NCBI RefSeq assembly: GCF_028583425.1
Contig: NC_072806.1
Span: 38,238,001 to 38,302,000, forward strand
Reading direction: 5' to 3'
DNA from: Eublepharis macularius
Taxonomy: Eukaryota > Chordata > Lepidosauria > Squamata > Eublepharidae
Length of the DNA: 64,000 bases
Shown: piece by piece, positions 30,001 to 35,930 of the stretch
How the letters are laid out: the number at the start of each line of letters is the position of its first letter
How positions within the stretch are numbered: the stretch's first letter is position 1
Made by a program: the position numbers and the translations under genes
The notes under the pieces: generated by a model
Told to the model about the DNA's origin: nothing
The model's database searches: none
The model's input: the letters and a program-made list of their open reading frames with translations, nothing else

Positions 30001-32269
30001 TTGAAGAATAAGCAAGACTGACTGGTGCTGTATTGCTGAGCTATTTTTTCAGAACTCCACTTTGGAACATGTTGGACAGATGCCAGCATTGTCTGGAGGC
30101 CAAAGGAGGACGCAGTGAACTGTGCACAAATGGTTCACACTACACAACACAACTAAGGCACAGAAATGGGGAGGAGTCAGTAAGTTCAGGGGAAGAGCTT
30201 CCTGCTTTGTATTGTCGAAGGCTTTCAGGGCTGGAGAACGATGGTTGTTGTGGGTTTTCCAGGCTGTATCGCCGTGGTCTTGGCATTGTAGTTCCTGACG
30301 TTTCGCCAGCAGCTGTGACTGGCATCTTCAGAGATCTCTCAGTGTCACATCTCTCACTGTGACACTGAGAGATCTTTTGGTGCTACACCTCTCAAGATGC
30401 CAGTCACAGGTGCTGGCGAAACGTCAGGAACTACAATGCCAAGACCACGGCTATACAGCCCGGAAAATGCACAACAACCATAGCTTCTTGCGTTGTACAC
30501 TGAAGCTCTGGCATCTATCATTAAAGGATCTCGGGTGCACAGGACAGCCACTACCAGTCAGACCACAATGATCTAGAAGGCTCAATGATCAAAGTATTAA
30601 GCTTTGCATTAAAACACTGAAAACTGCATCCCCGTGTCATGTTGCTCACCTCCAGAATGTCTAGAAAATGCTCACTGAGTGAGTCCAAGTGTTTCACCGT
30701 TCCCCCACCAAGTACTTAATTATACAAAACGCACAGTAGAAACCATCACAAGCAGCTCTAGGCCTTTAACAAATGGCAGAGATGCCCGTTGGATGGAAGA
30801 CCCACAGCTCCCACGTGCATCTCCACCGTACGAGCTGGAAGAGCTGCGTTAAGAGCTGTAAGACCACCAGGAGTCCAACCCAACTTGCTCTGCTGAGAAA
30901 AGCAGACAGATGCAGGAGCTGGAAAGAGGCCCTTACCTCCAGAGTGATCAGCGTCCACTTCTGTCGGCCACGGCTGCTCATGGTGCAGGTCCAAGCTGTC
31001 CTCCCGCAGTACTCCGTTGCTATACGACACCTTATTCTCAGACGGCATGGGGGACGGAGGTCTCTTGCTGAGTGCAGAATTCTGCTCCGAGTCTTTGACT
31101 GCGGACACAGTCAACGAATCCAGGCGTTGCCGAGAAATGGGAGAAGAGCCATTTTTCAAAAGGTCTTCCGTGCTCACCGCATCTTCTGAGGTGCATGCGC
31201 TGCAGTCAGAATCTTCTGTCACAACATGAACATCTTTAAACTCCTTGTGGTTTGCAACTGTGGTTGGCTCACCAGCAGGCTGCTGGACATGTCTGGAGTC
31301 CCTGGGCTGGCTGCAATTCAGGTTGGCCAAGACGCCATGTGTCAAGTGGCTTGAGAACGTTGCGTGGCAGTGGGTTCTCTCTTCTGGTGGGGGAGGAGAT
31401 CCCACTGTTGCCTTCTCAGAGACGCAGTCATTGCCCTTGGTGGATTCTGCCGGATGAACAGCTCCGGAGGGCACCTTTTCCAGCGGTTTGTCAATGTGGC
31501 TGGCTGCCATCTGACAAAGCCTGTCAGTCATGTTACTAACTGAACTGGAAAGCACTTCCTCAGTGGCGGCCAAGATGACCTGTGAAATTATATGGATGGC
31601 TACCTGCTCAATTTTCTCAACTTCCTCTTCGTCCAAACTTACACCTCCAGTCCTCTTTTTCTCTGAGCTATCCCCCAATAACTCTTCCGGACGGGGGGAT
31701 TCCACCGAGGAAGCCACCAACGGCACCTGGTCTGCAACCTGACTAGAATCCGGCCGGCCCCCAGCAGTAATGTCAGCGCCGAGGGAGTCACTGGTCATTT
31801 GTGCGGTAAGAAAAGGCTCTTGTGCAGGGAACCCAAACACACCCTGGGGCACCACCACGCTATCCAGTTTTTTACTGTCGTCCTGAGGCATGTGGGATTC
31901 AGGGGTCGTTCCAGCAGGGGCAGGAGGGTCTCCTGAGGAATTAAAGCTCTGGGCACTCTGCTCTGACGGGGACGCCCTCAGGGGTGGTGAAAGTGTGCAA
32001 GTCAGTCCTTCGGCAGAACACGCCGTTTCTGAAGGCAGAGCGAGCGTGCTGTCTGATGGCGCGCCTTCTCGGGCACGAGGTCCGGGATGTTCCCTACAGC
32101 CAGGCTCCCTCTTGGGAGAGCCCACCCTGCACGCTTCCAAGCTGTCCAAGTCTGGTCTCTCATGATTGCTGGCACGTTCTTTTTTACGCGACGAGAGCCA
32201 CCACCATCCAATGAGCGCCAGCACTCCGGGTATGGCAAAAGGTAGTAAGGTGCGGAAGCGCAGAGCCAT
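2995..32269 (-). CDS. AKAP1: A-kinase anchoring protein 1, mitochondrial (spliced, coding exons 2-11)
   Basis: AKAP1 (D-AKAP1, AKAP149, S-AKAP84) tethers protein kinase A and other signalling proteins to the outer mitochondrial membrane and binds RNA. Ten coding exons join with consistent phases: 32269-30937, 21469-21372, 19370-19244, 18301-18174, 17230-17053, 15284-15134, 14126-14059, 13064-12991, 12743-12678 and 3057-2995. I count about 761 residues; human is about 903, and most of the difference is in the disordered exon 2 part. In order: a hydrophobic anchor with WWW then basic residues (about 10-30); a PKA RII-binding amphipathic helix at 216-240 ([15 protein letters not shown]); a KH domain from about 469 with GxxG loop GKQG at 485-488; and a Tudor domain at about 625-690 with AWWRAQV and VDYGGY. 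The ATG at 32269 has A at -3 and G at +4 and matches the family start. No frameshift or stop was found. The identity is from recalled human sequence, not a search. Confidence 0.96.
3058..3711. other. AKAP1 intron 10, part left of the DIRS fossil
   Basis: Intronic sequence with no recognised repeat. A GGGT-repeat run lies near 3325-3340. Short ORFs here (up to 90 residues) show nothing recognisable. Confidence 0.5.
3713..3809 (+). repeat. left inverted terminal repeat of the DIRS fossil
   Basis: This shares CTTCTGTGCAG and GATCGGAGATTTCTAAGCTAT-like words with the reverse complement of 12503-12590. It lies at the left limit of the DIRS coding remnants. The outer edge is approximate. Confidence 0.6.
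5742..6665 (+). pseudogene. CR1 ORF1 (coiled coil and GDSL-type esterase), two in-frame stops
   Basis: CR1 ORF1 encodes a nucleic-acid-binding protein with an esterase domain. The ATG at 5742 opens a frame with a CQKC pair (possible zinc knuckle), a leucine-rich heptad stretch ([18 protein letters not shown], about residues 28-45), and an esterase domain with [10 protein letters not shown] and HVGTND, the catalytic Ser and the Asn/Asp block. A TAG at 6414 breaks it, and a TGA near 6512 breaks it again. The same frame continues in typical fashion ([20 protein letters not shown]) to a natural TGA at 6663-6665. That stop overlaps the ATG of ORF2 as TGATG. Confidence 0.85.
6665..9521 (+). pseudogene. 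CR1 ORF2 (endonuclease and reverse transcriptase), two frameshifts
   Basis: ORF2 supplies the AP-type endonuclease and reverse transcriptase for target-primed insertion. Endonuclease motifs: [35 protein letters not shown] and [10 protein letters not shown] (6780-7410). RT motifs: [39 protein letters not shown] and the active site at about 8720. That site reads SADDTKLGG where the family has FADD, a Phe-to-Ser change beside the catalytic Asp pair. The reading frame shifts near 7060 and near 8905. The C-terminal part ends [13 protein letters not shown] with a stop at 9521. Length of about 950 codons is normal. Confidence 0.9.
12503..12590 (-). repeat. right inverted terminal repeat of the DIRS fossil
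   Basis: Reverse complement matches the left end, including GATCGGAGATTTC and TCTTCTTGTGCAG. It lies about 80 bases from AKAP1 exon 10, so the fossil nearly abuts the exon. Confidence 0.6.
12678..12743 (-). CDS. AKAP1: AKAP1 exon 10
   Basis: 66 bases between acceptor CTTTCCAG|GTTACC and donor GATGAG|GTAGGA. It encodes [20 protein letters not shown] plus DE, close to human [21 protein letters not shown]. Phase 0 on both sides. Confidence 0.93.
12744..12990 (-). other. AKAP1 intron 9
   Basis: A 247-base intron with GT-AG ends and no recognised repeat. Confidence 0.8.
12991..13064 (-). CDS. AKAP1: AKAP1 exon 9
   Basis: 74 bases between acceptor GCATCAAAG|ATGAAG and donor GGCACAG|GTACGC. It encodes [16 protein letters not shown] then LLAQ, matching human DDQFSPEADAAMSEMT...LLAQ. 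Phase 1 in, phase 0 out. Confidence 0.92.
13065..14058 (-). other. AKAP1 intron 8
   Basis: A 1-kb intron. The segment 13715-13840 has TTTATCCTCACAACAACCCT and TGTGAGGT, the inverted tail words shared by many tRNA-derived SINEs, so it is probably an old SINE fragment on the minus strand. A run of G lies near 13602. The rest holds nothing recognised. Confidence 0.6.
14059..14126 (-). CDS. AKAP1: AKAP1 exon 8 (Tudor extension)
   Basis: 68 bases between acceptor TTTAAAG|GTCTGA and donor CTTCCAG|GTAATG. It encodes [20 protein letters not shown], against human ...LLDSVMP. Too short to show as a long open frame; it was found by reading for the expected continuation. Confidence 0.93.
14325..14530 (+). 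repeat. tRNA-Ala-type squamate SINE
   Basis: Head: CAGCAGGGCATCTGCCTTG followed by a B-box-like TCAAGATCAATCCCC. Body: AAAAGGACCAGGCAG, GTGACGTGAAAGACCTC and GCTGCCAGTCAGAGTAGAC. The order matches a common squamate SINE with a tRNA-Ala-like head. It lies in AKAP1 intron 7 and is moderately diverged. Confidence 0.65.
15134..15284 (-). CDS. AKAP1: AKAP1 exon 7 (Tudor core)
   Basis: 151 bases between acceptor CTCCTGCAG|TTGGCG and donor CAGATCAG|GTGAGC. It encodes [18 protein letters not shown] and [17 protein letters not shown], ending LRQIR. The aromatic residues of the Tudor pocket (WW, Y, YGGY) are present. It enters in phase 1 and leaves in phase 2. Confidence 0.96.
15285..17052 (-). other. 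AKAP1 intron 6
   Basis: The segment 15540-15600 (ATTCTGCCCTCCCCGC) looks like an inverted LINE/SINE 3' tail. A perfect-looking tandem duplication of AGTGCCACAACACAAGG lies at about 16012-16043. The rest shows no recognised repeat or ORF. Confidence 0.5.
17053..17230 (-). CDS. AKAP1: AKAP1 exon 6 (link from KH to Tudor)
   Basis: 178 bases between acceptor TGTGGCAG|CTCATG and donor GTGGAAG|GTAAGC. It encodes [31 protein letters not shown] and [18 protein letters not shown], nearly identical to human AKAP1. This is the start of the extended Tudor/SN-like unit. Confidence 0.96.
17868..17962. repeat. hairpin MITE (TAAGCAGAGTTACTCC family)
   Basis: The left arm GCAATCCTAAGCAGAGTTAC and right arm GTAACTCTGCTTAGGACTGC are near-perfect inverted copies around a short loop, about 95 bases in all. 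A relative lies at 56205-56305. It sits in AKAP1 intron 5. With no coding capacity, it would be a non-autonomous DNA transposon; the superfamily is not clear. Confidence 0.7.
18174..18301 (-). CDS. AKAP1: AKAP1 exon 5 (end of KH domain)
   Basis: 128 bases between acceptor TCTGCTTAG|GCTCCC and donor TTCCTGG|GTAAGG. It encodes [19 protein letters not shown], the last helix of the KH domain, then a proline-rich link ending LPMTSW, as in human. Phases are 1 in and 0 out. Confidence 0.95.
18410..18635 (-). repeat. tRNA-derived SINE, old copy
   Basis: Read on the minus strand: TATACTGTAGTGGTTGAGCT at the head, then GTCAAGGT/GGTGGCCTC-like words, AGCCCCAGCTCACCAGC, TGTGGGGATAATAAC and a tail with CACTTTGAGTGGGTTC. 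The family is that of 62630-62885, more diverged. It lies in intron 4. Confidence 0.6.
19244..19370 (-). CDS. AKAP1: AKAP1 exon 4 (KH domain core)
   Basis: 127 bases between acceptor CCCTGTAG|CATTTAG and donor ATAGAAG|GTGAGG. It encodes [19 protein letters not shown] and SGAKIYIST followed by ICHIEG. The GKQG loop is the nucleic-acid-contacting GxxG of KH domains and is intact. The variable strand near the end (VSYAQDF) departs from human LPYTQSV, an ordinary amount of divergence. Confidence 0.95.
19371..21371 (-). other. AKAP1 intron 3
   Basis: Contains one SINE fragment (19912-20060), an A-run at 20106 and otherwise no recognised element. The ORF remnants have no recognisable domains. Confidence 0.6.
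19912..20060 (+). repeat. tRNA-Ala-type SINE, partial
   Basis: The head is very tRNA-like: GGCCCAGTGGTAGAGTGCTT (A box), GCATGCACAAGG, GGTTCAATTCCC (B box) and AGCATCTCCA, closely resembling tRNA-Ala(TGC). The body then matches the 14325 family weakly (GGGAATCTCTGCTC, AAACCTCTGCCA). It is not a functional tRNA gene, because the acceptor stem does not pair and a SINE body follows. Confidence 0.65.
21372..21469 (-). CDS. AKAP1: AKAP1 exon 3 (linker into KH domain)
   Basis: 98 bases between acceptor GGTTCAG|ATG and donor CCAAAG|GTAATA. It carries [11 protein letters not shown], matching the conserved NSMDSVDS of human AKAP1, and ends in IWEIEVPK, the first strand of the KH domain. It begins in phase 1 (joining G to AT to give Asp) and ends in phase 0, as the next exon requires. 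Confidence 0.93.
21919..22155. repeat. palindromic MITE with about 100-base arms
   Basis: GTGACGCCTGACACAGGTTG at the left has its reverse complement CAACCTGTGTCAGGCGTCAC at the right. The arms continue inward through AAGTTTTGATGGGAAATGTA and its complement TACATTTCCCATCAAAACTT. The loop is about 60 bases. It lies in AKAP1 intron 2. The target duplication is not clear, so the superfamily is open. Confidence 0.75.
22412..22570 (+). repeat. tRNA-derived SINE, partial
   Basis: Contains GGCGGCGTAGCTATGATTGC followed by a B-box-like GGTTCAAATCTC, then SINE body words. Diverged. Confidence 0.45.
22597..22630. repeat. short perfect hairpin
   Basis: CATTTGTATAGCA and TGCTATACAAATG are perfect 13-base inverted copies around an 8-base loop. 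The context is intronic and no function is indicated. Confidence 0.6.
23030..23178. repeat. palindromic repeat (AAGCTTGTACTGTG type)
   Basis: The left arm ATTCGGGTCCGGTAGCACCT and right arm GTGCCAGTGGACCCGAATCC are inverted. The centre has CTCGAAAGCTTGTACTGTGA. The related repeat at 55853-56045 shares GTAGCACCTT and CTCGAAAGCTT. This is probably a non-autonomous DNA element. Confidence 0.65.
23180..24940. other. AKAP1 intron 2 segment, no recognised element
   Basis: Mixed sequence with a G-run at 23640 and an AT-rich block from about 24000 to 24900. There are no ORFs of note and no repeat that I recognise. Confidence 0.4.
25010..25405 (-). repeat. 5S rRNA-related SINE, split by a MITE
   Basis: On the minus strand the segment 25185-25140 reads AAGCAGGGTCGGCCTTGGTT and then TTGGATGGGAGACC, which are 5S rRNA internal-promoter words (5S: AAGCAGGGTCGGGCCTGGTT, TTGGATGGGAGACC). 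The upstream part CTCAGATCCT lies beyond 25362, interrupted by the palindromic MITE. Downstream is the SINE body GCAAACAGCCTC / CTTTCCACCACCCA. This is a SINE, not a 5S gene. Confidence 0.7.
25188..25364. repeat. palindromic MITE (GTCGAAGGCTTTC family), nested in the 5S-like SINE
   Basis: The left side TTGTCGAAGGCTTTCACGG leads into GGTTGTTGTGGGTTTTCCGG. The inverse, CCGGAAAACCCACAACCACC, lies at 25341-25360. The inner arms GCCGTGGTCTTGG and CCAAGACCACGGC also pair. A second copy is at 30205-30482. Its position inside the 5S-derived head shows that it inserted later. Confidence 0.8.
25406..26265. other. AKAP1 intron 2 segment, no recognised element
   Basis: AT-rich intronic sequence with a T-run near 25858. 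Nothing recognised. Confidence 0.4.
26266..26398 (+). repeat. L2-like LINE 3' tail
   Basis: Ends with CACCGCCCAGAGCCCCTGAG, a G-run, then GATTTATAAATCGAAATAAT and an AAAATA repeat. This is the usual 3' end of squamate L2-type elements (CGCCCAGAG...GGCGGTATATAAAT). Confidence 0.55.
27105..27482. repeat. MITE with long inverted arms (AGCTAAACTACAAGAGA family)
   Basis: The ends GAGAGCTAAACTACAAGAGA and TCTCTTGTAGCTTAGCTC are inverted. Inside, AAGCTGAGTTTTAAAAGA pairs with TCTTTTAAAACTCAGCTTCC, and GGAGGTGAAG-type words flank the centre. It is about 380 bases. A half copy is at 60895-61080. No coding potential; non-autonomous DNA transposon of uncertain superfamily. Confidence 0.75.
27550..27985. 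repeat. fold-back repeat, diverged
   Basis: The words CCGGCCACAGGAGCATTCCT and its imperfect inverse GGAGTGCTCCCGTGGCCAGT lie on either side of GCCGATTTGGGCCCC. Nearby, GACGATGTCACTTCTGG and GGTGACGTCATC add further symmetry. The segment is GC-rich and ends in GACCCGGCAACCCC. The long opposite-strand ORF (27625-28155) is a by-product. Confidence 0.4.
28055..28275 (+). repeat. tRNA-derived SINE
   Basis: Words in order: GGCAATGGTTGAATTAGGA (head), ACGTTCAAATCTCCACGCTG (B box), GGGTGACCTTGGGCCAGTTA, CTAACCTACCTCACAAGG, GTTGTAAGGATAA and a tail ending in ATAAATAAAAT. Clear family member in AKAP1 intron 2. Confidence 0.7.
28280..30200. other. AKAP1 intron 2 segment, no recognised element
   Basis: Ordinary intronic sequence with C-runs near 28802, 28930 and 29258. 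ORFs up to about 100 residues show no domains. Confidence 0.4.
30205..30482. repeat. palindromic MITE (GTCGAAGGCTTTC family), longer copy
   Basis: The left arm has TTGTCGAAGGCTTTCAGGG, GGTTGTTGTGGGTTTTCC, TGGCATTGTAGTTCCTGACG and TTTCGCCAGCAGCTGTGACT. The right arm repeats these inverted (CTGGCGAAACGTCAGGAACT, AATGCCAAGACCACGG). The centre has a second palindrome, AGATCTCTCAGTGTCAC against GTGACACTGAGAGATCT. It lies about 0.45 kb from exon 2. Confidence 0.8.
30483..30936 (-). other. AKAP1 intron 2, part next to exon 2
   Basis: Intron start (GTAAGG at 30936). The exon 2 frame stays open here for 59 more codons to 30758. The residues do not resemble AKAP1, so read-through is thought accidental. 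Confidence 0.6.
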
Positions 32270-32293
32270 TTTGAGTATCCTCAGCAATTATAC
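30937..32293 (-). CDS. AKAP1: AKAP1 exon 2 (start codon, mitochondrial anchor, PKA-binding helix)
   Basis: Acceptor CCTCCTAG|GTATAA at 32294/32293, then 24 untranslated bases, then ATG at 32269-32267. It encodes 444 codons plus one base. Residues 1-30 form the outer-membrane anchor. Residues 216-240 form the RII-binding helix. Most of the rest is low-complexity, Ser/Pro/Glu-rich linker, which evolves fast in the family. At the position of the human PP1-docking KGVLF the chain reads PQGVFGF (residues 141-147), with no basic residue. The donor is TCTGGAG|GTAAGG with the last exon base at 30937. The frame continues open into the intron to 30758, but that part is unlike AKAP1. Confidence 0.95.
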
Positions 32294-32919
32294 CTAGGAG
32301 GCAAAACAAAGCAAATCATGTAAAGGTTTTTCACTGTTTGAAGCGCTTCGCTAGCGCCATTCCAAATCATTTTTAGATTGCTTTCACTAAGAATTCAGTT
32401 CTCCAAAAGTTTAGAGATTCTAACGGGCGCAGAATTTAAACTCACTTCAACGGATGTCCTGATTCTTGCTACCTTGATGAGCACATGAGCTAGTTCTTAA
32501 TCTGTCTTTTCTACAGGGCCAAGTCAGACAGCACTGTGTAGTGGTTGGAGCAGGGCTCTCTAGTGCGGCACGCAGAGGCACCATAGAGTCCACCTGCACT
32601 TCCCATGGCATTCTCCAATCTTTCCTGAAAGTGGGTGGGGCCACTGTAAGGCACGGCTTCATATATGCTGGTCTCCTGCAAAAGAAAGGATCTCCCACGG
32701 CTGCAATATTAGCCACCGCCACTGGAATATGAGAGCAGGCAAGTGTCTGGCACTGTGGTTCTCTTTCCTGTTCTACCACCACTACCCAAGTCTTTCCTTC
32801 CTACTCTCCCTCTGTAATTCTCAAGCAAAGCAGGGAGGAGGGTCCTGTGTTTGCCCCTGCCTCTTCCAGAAGCCATTCCAGGTTTGACTCTGCGTCCCCC
32901 TCTCAAAATTCCAAGGGAG

Positions 32920-33100
32920 CACTTGGGTTAGATTGCTGGACCAGCACCTGGGAGACCCGGGTTCAAATCCCCACCATGCCACGAAAGCTCCCTGGGTGAC
33001 CTTGGCTAGTCACCTTCAGACTAGCCTACCTCAGGAGGGCAAAATGGAAGACAGAAGAATGGCATACGACTGGAGAGAGAAGTGGGCTATGAACAAGCAA
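32920..33100 (+). repeat. tRNA-derived SINE, partial
   Basis: Contains CTTGGGTTAGATTGCTGGA (head), CGGGTTCAAATCCCCACCAT (B box), CCCTGGGTGACCTTGGCTAG and GCCTACCTCAGGAGGGCAAA. The tail is lost. It lies in intron 1. Confidence 0.65.
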
Positions 33101-33469
33101 ACATTCAAAAGAAAGGTGGTCAGTCAGATGATGCTAGGAGGAAATGGGAGTCAAGTGCAGGCAATGCTATCACATTGCCTTTTATATGGGACTTCACTTT
33201 TATTTTGTTGTTTTTTATTGAGTATTTTGCAAATTGTCCTGGGGACCCTTGGTCTCAAGACCTGCTTTAAGGGACTCAGGCTATAGATCCGGGAGCCTGT
33301 TTAGCCACATTGGGGGGGGGGTCACTTTTCCATGGTGGGGCCCAGCAGCGCAGGTGTTAGCCACAGGACAGTCATCGGCAGAACACTGATGAACTAAGAG
33401 AGAGAACGGCTTTTAGAAGAGTGATTTCATATAGTTAAGTGGTATTTGGTTAAGGGACACAGCTGAGGA

Positions 33470-33705
33470 CTATACTACTGAGTAGCAGGTAGCGACCAGG
33501 TAACTTCTGCATCATTTAACAGGCCATGTCTAATTGCTTATCCTATGTTTTGGCATTGTCTCAGCTCTGTATTGGATCTCTGTTTGCATTCAGATTTCTG
33601 TAATCCATACCCGATTGCAGTGTTATTGAATGTCAGAGCCATTGATCGTATGTGTAATCCACTTTGAGACTCAGGGAGAAATAACATAAATAGGTAAATG
33701 AGCGG
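33470..33705 (+). repeat. LINE 3' tail
   Basis: Ends GTAATCCACTTTGAGACTCA, GGGAGAAATAACATAAATAG, the same tail type as 37400-37455 (ATCCACCTTGAGTCTCAGTG, GAAAGGCGGAATATAAAT). Confidence 0.5.
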
Positions 33706-34958
33706 CACCCCAAAACTCCCTCCATGAGTTTAGTGACTAAAAGCATCGCTGGACTCCATGCCCCTCTAAACAGAACAGCCCTGACCAGAAGCCAGGTCAG
33801 TAGTATCAGGGCACTGGGTGGCAATGAAATGGCACCCCATGAGATGGGCATCAGTTCTTAAGAGTTCTTAAGAGGCTCAGACACTTGACACGTTTTTCCT
33901 TTAAAAGGCTAACAAAAAGCAGGCAGATTTTGCATAGTAAAACCATGTGGACATCCACCTTTGCATAGTAAAACCTTTAAACCTTTGCTTCCTTCCCAGC
34001 ACGACCCCGAGACAAAATGAGGCTGCATGACACTGCAGCTTGTGTGGAAGGAGGCTGCAATCTTCAACTCATTTAAGCTTTATGTGCTGCCAAATTGTTG
34101 GTATGCCAAGCCCTGAAAATTAAGGGGGGGGGCAATTCTTGATGCTATATTTTCACTTTGAGGCCTGCTTAGTTGCAATCAAGGTTGATTCTAGCCCATG
34201 TAATTGTTTCAGTTGTGCACCCCTACTGAAGTGTCCTGGTCCAATGACAGGAAATACAAGATGTGTGGCAGATGACCACTAAATCATTGCACAGAGCAAA
34301 GCTCTCATGCTGCTATGATTACAAATGGCTGTGTGAACTTGCTGAATTTGACATCTTGGAACACAAAAGCAGCCAAGCTGCACATAGAAAATGGTTTCAC
34401 TTCCTTCTCCACCCAACATCACCACCACCAAAGAGTCCCAACTATTATGCTGAATAACTTCAGCATCCCAACATATTATCCAGTAGTGGTTAGGAGGTCA
34501 AGGAACTTGCTACCCCTCTGGCCCCCAAGTCCCATCCCCAGAGCAGCTCTCTTGCCAGAGCTCAGTGCCAGCACTAGCAATGCTCCAGGAGGTGGCTCAG
34601 CGACACCACGAGTCTCTCTCCTTGGAAGCTAGCTGTGCCCAGCACAAGATAAACCAAGCTGGCATTTGCAGAGTTGAAGCTCCTTGAGAAGAACAAGGGG
34701 GCCACCCCTGATGAGCTCTGGAAAAAGCTGGGCACACAAGTCCGGCTGCCTTGCGACAGAGACAGGGTAAGGCCACTCCCAGACGATCTCCAAGTAACTA
34801 CAGTAACTGGTTCACCGTTTGTGTCGGTTTGTATTTTATTTCAGTATTTGAGTGCCTTTTGGCCAAAGAGCAGGATACAAGCTCTGCTTGAGACCCTAGA
34901 AGGTCGCCCCCACCAGAGACTCACGCACCACTCGGAACAGGTAAAACTTTGCCTTAAA
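33706..34958. other. AKAP1 intron 1 segment, no recognised element
   Basis: Contains small local duplications: AGTTCTTAAG twice at 33855-33870 and TTTGCATAGTAAAACC twice near 33930 and 33960. ORFs of up to 105 residues show no domain. Confidence 0.4.
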
Positions 34959-34964
34959 TAACAA

Positions 34965-35567
34965 CATAGTAATAACATTTGATTTATATACTGCCCTTCA
35001 GGATGACTTAACACCCACTCAGAGTGGTTTACAAAGTATGTCATTATTATCCCCACAACAAACACCCTGTGAGGTGGGTTGGGCTGAGAGAGCTCCAGAG
35101 AGCTGTGATCAGGCCTTTTTTTCAGCAGGAACGCAGTGGAACAGAGTTCCGGCACCTCTTGAAAATGGTCACATGGCCGGTGGCCCCACCTCCAAATCTC
35201 CAAACAGGGGGGAGTTTAGATTGCCCTCCGCACCAGTGGCGCAGAGGACAATCTAAACTCCCCTCTGTTTGGAGATCAGGGGGTGGGGCCACCGGCCATG
35301 TGACCATTTTCGCTGAGGGCAATTTAAACTTTAAAAAACTCCTCCCTTGTTCCAGCTGACCCAAAGTGATGTCATTGTATGGTCCCAGGAATGTGCATGC
35401 ACTTTGCACGTGCGCATGTGGTACCACCTCTTTTCACAGAAAAAAAGCACTGGCTGTGACTCACCCAAGGCCACCCAGCTGGCTTCAAGTGGAGGAGTGG
35501 GGAATCAAACCCTGTTCTCCAGATTAGAGTCCCGTTGCTCTTAACCACTACACCAAACTGGCTCTTA
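34965..35567 (-). repeat. tRNA-derived SINE, split by a hAT MITE
   Basis: On the minus strand: GAGCCAGTTTGGTGTAGTGG head, GGGTTTGATTCCCCACTCC B box, AGCTGGGTGGCCTTGGGTGA, then (after the insert) AGCTCTCTCAGCCCAACCCA, GTGGGGATAATAATGACA, GAGTGGGTGTTAAGTCATCC and a tail with TATATAAATC. Nearly identical in layout to the copy at 62630-62885. A hAT MITE occupies 35110-35452. Confidence 0.85.
35110..35452. mobile_element. hAT-type MITE with fold-back core
   Basis: The element begins CAGGCCTTTTTTTCAGC and ends GAAAAAAAGCACTG. The flanks GCTGTGAT (35102-35109) and GCTGTGAC (35453-35460) form an 8-base target duplication with one mismatch, the hAT length. Inside, ATGGTCACATGGCCGGTGGC pairs with GCCACCGGCCATGTGACCAT, and GGAGTTTAGATTGCCC pairs with its inverse. 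It has no coding capacity. The same family is at 57117-57388. Confidence 0.85.
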
Positions 35568-35910
35568 AAGTATTTTACCCATTCCAAAAAAAAAAAGAAA
35601 AAGGGGAAAAAGCAACATTTTCATGGAAATGTTAGTAGTATTCCAACATATCCCAGTTTTTCCATAGGAAATACTGAAAGAAGTCTCACCCAATTTTTTT
35701 TCACCCCCAGGCCTTTACACTTCCCCTTACGAATCTGGGCCCCAAACTGTTTGTAAAGAATGCTGCAATCTCAATCAATCAATCCGCATAAATCTCTATG
35801 GTGTCGGTGACATATCTTTGTATATATAATCATTCAGATTGCCTAGTTAGATGTTAACTATTTGGTTTCTATGTATATCTATGTATAGTGTTGACTGTTC
35901 TTGTACTTCT

Positions 35911-35930
35911 TATATATATATATATATATA
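35911..35930. repeat. (TA)n microsatellite
   Basis: Ten TA units followed by an A-rich stretch. The preceding 100 bases are AT-rich with no recognised element. Confidence 0.8.

Noticed and set aside
30758-30936. Extension of AKAP1 exon 2 frame beyond the donor
   Set aside because: The donor GTAAGG at 30936 matches the family exon border, exon 3 continues the known sequence in phase, and the extension does not resemble AKAP1.
32285-32287. An AKAP1 start six codons upstream of the chosen ATG
   Set aside because: The codon there is TTG. The ATG at 32269 has a good context and matches the family N-terminus (MA..FR.L.P).
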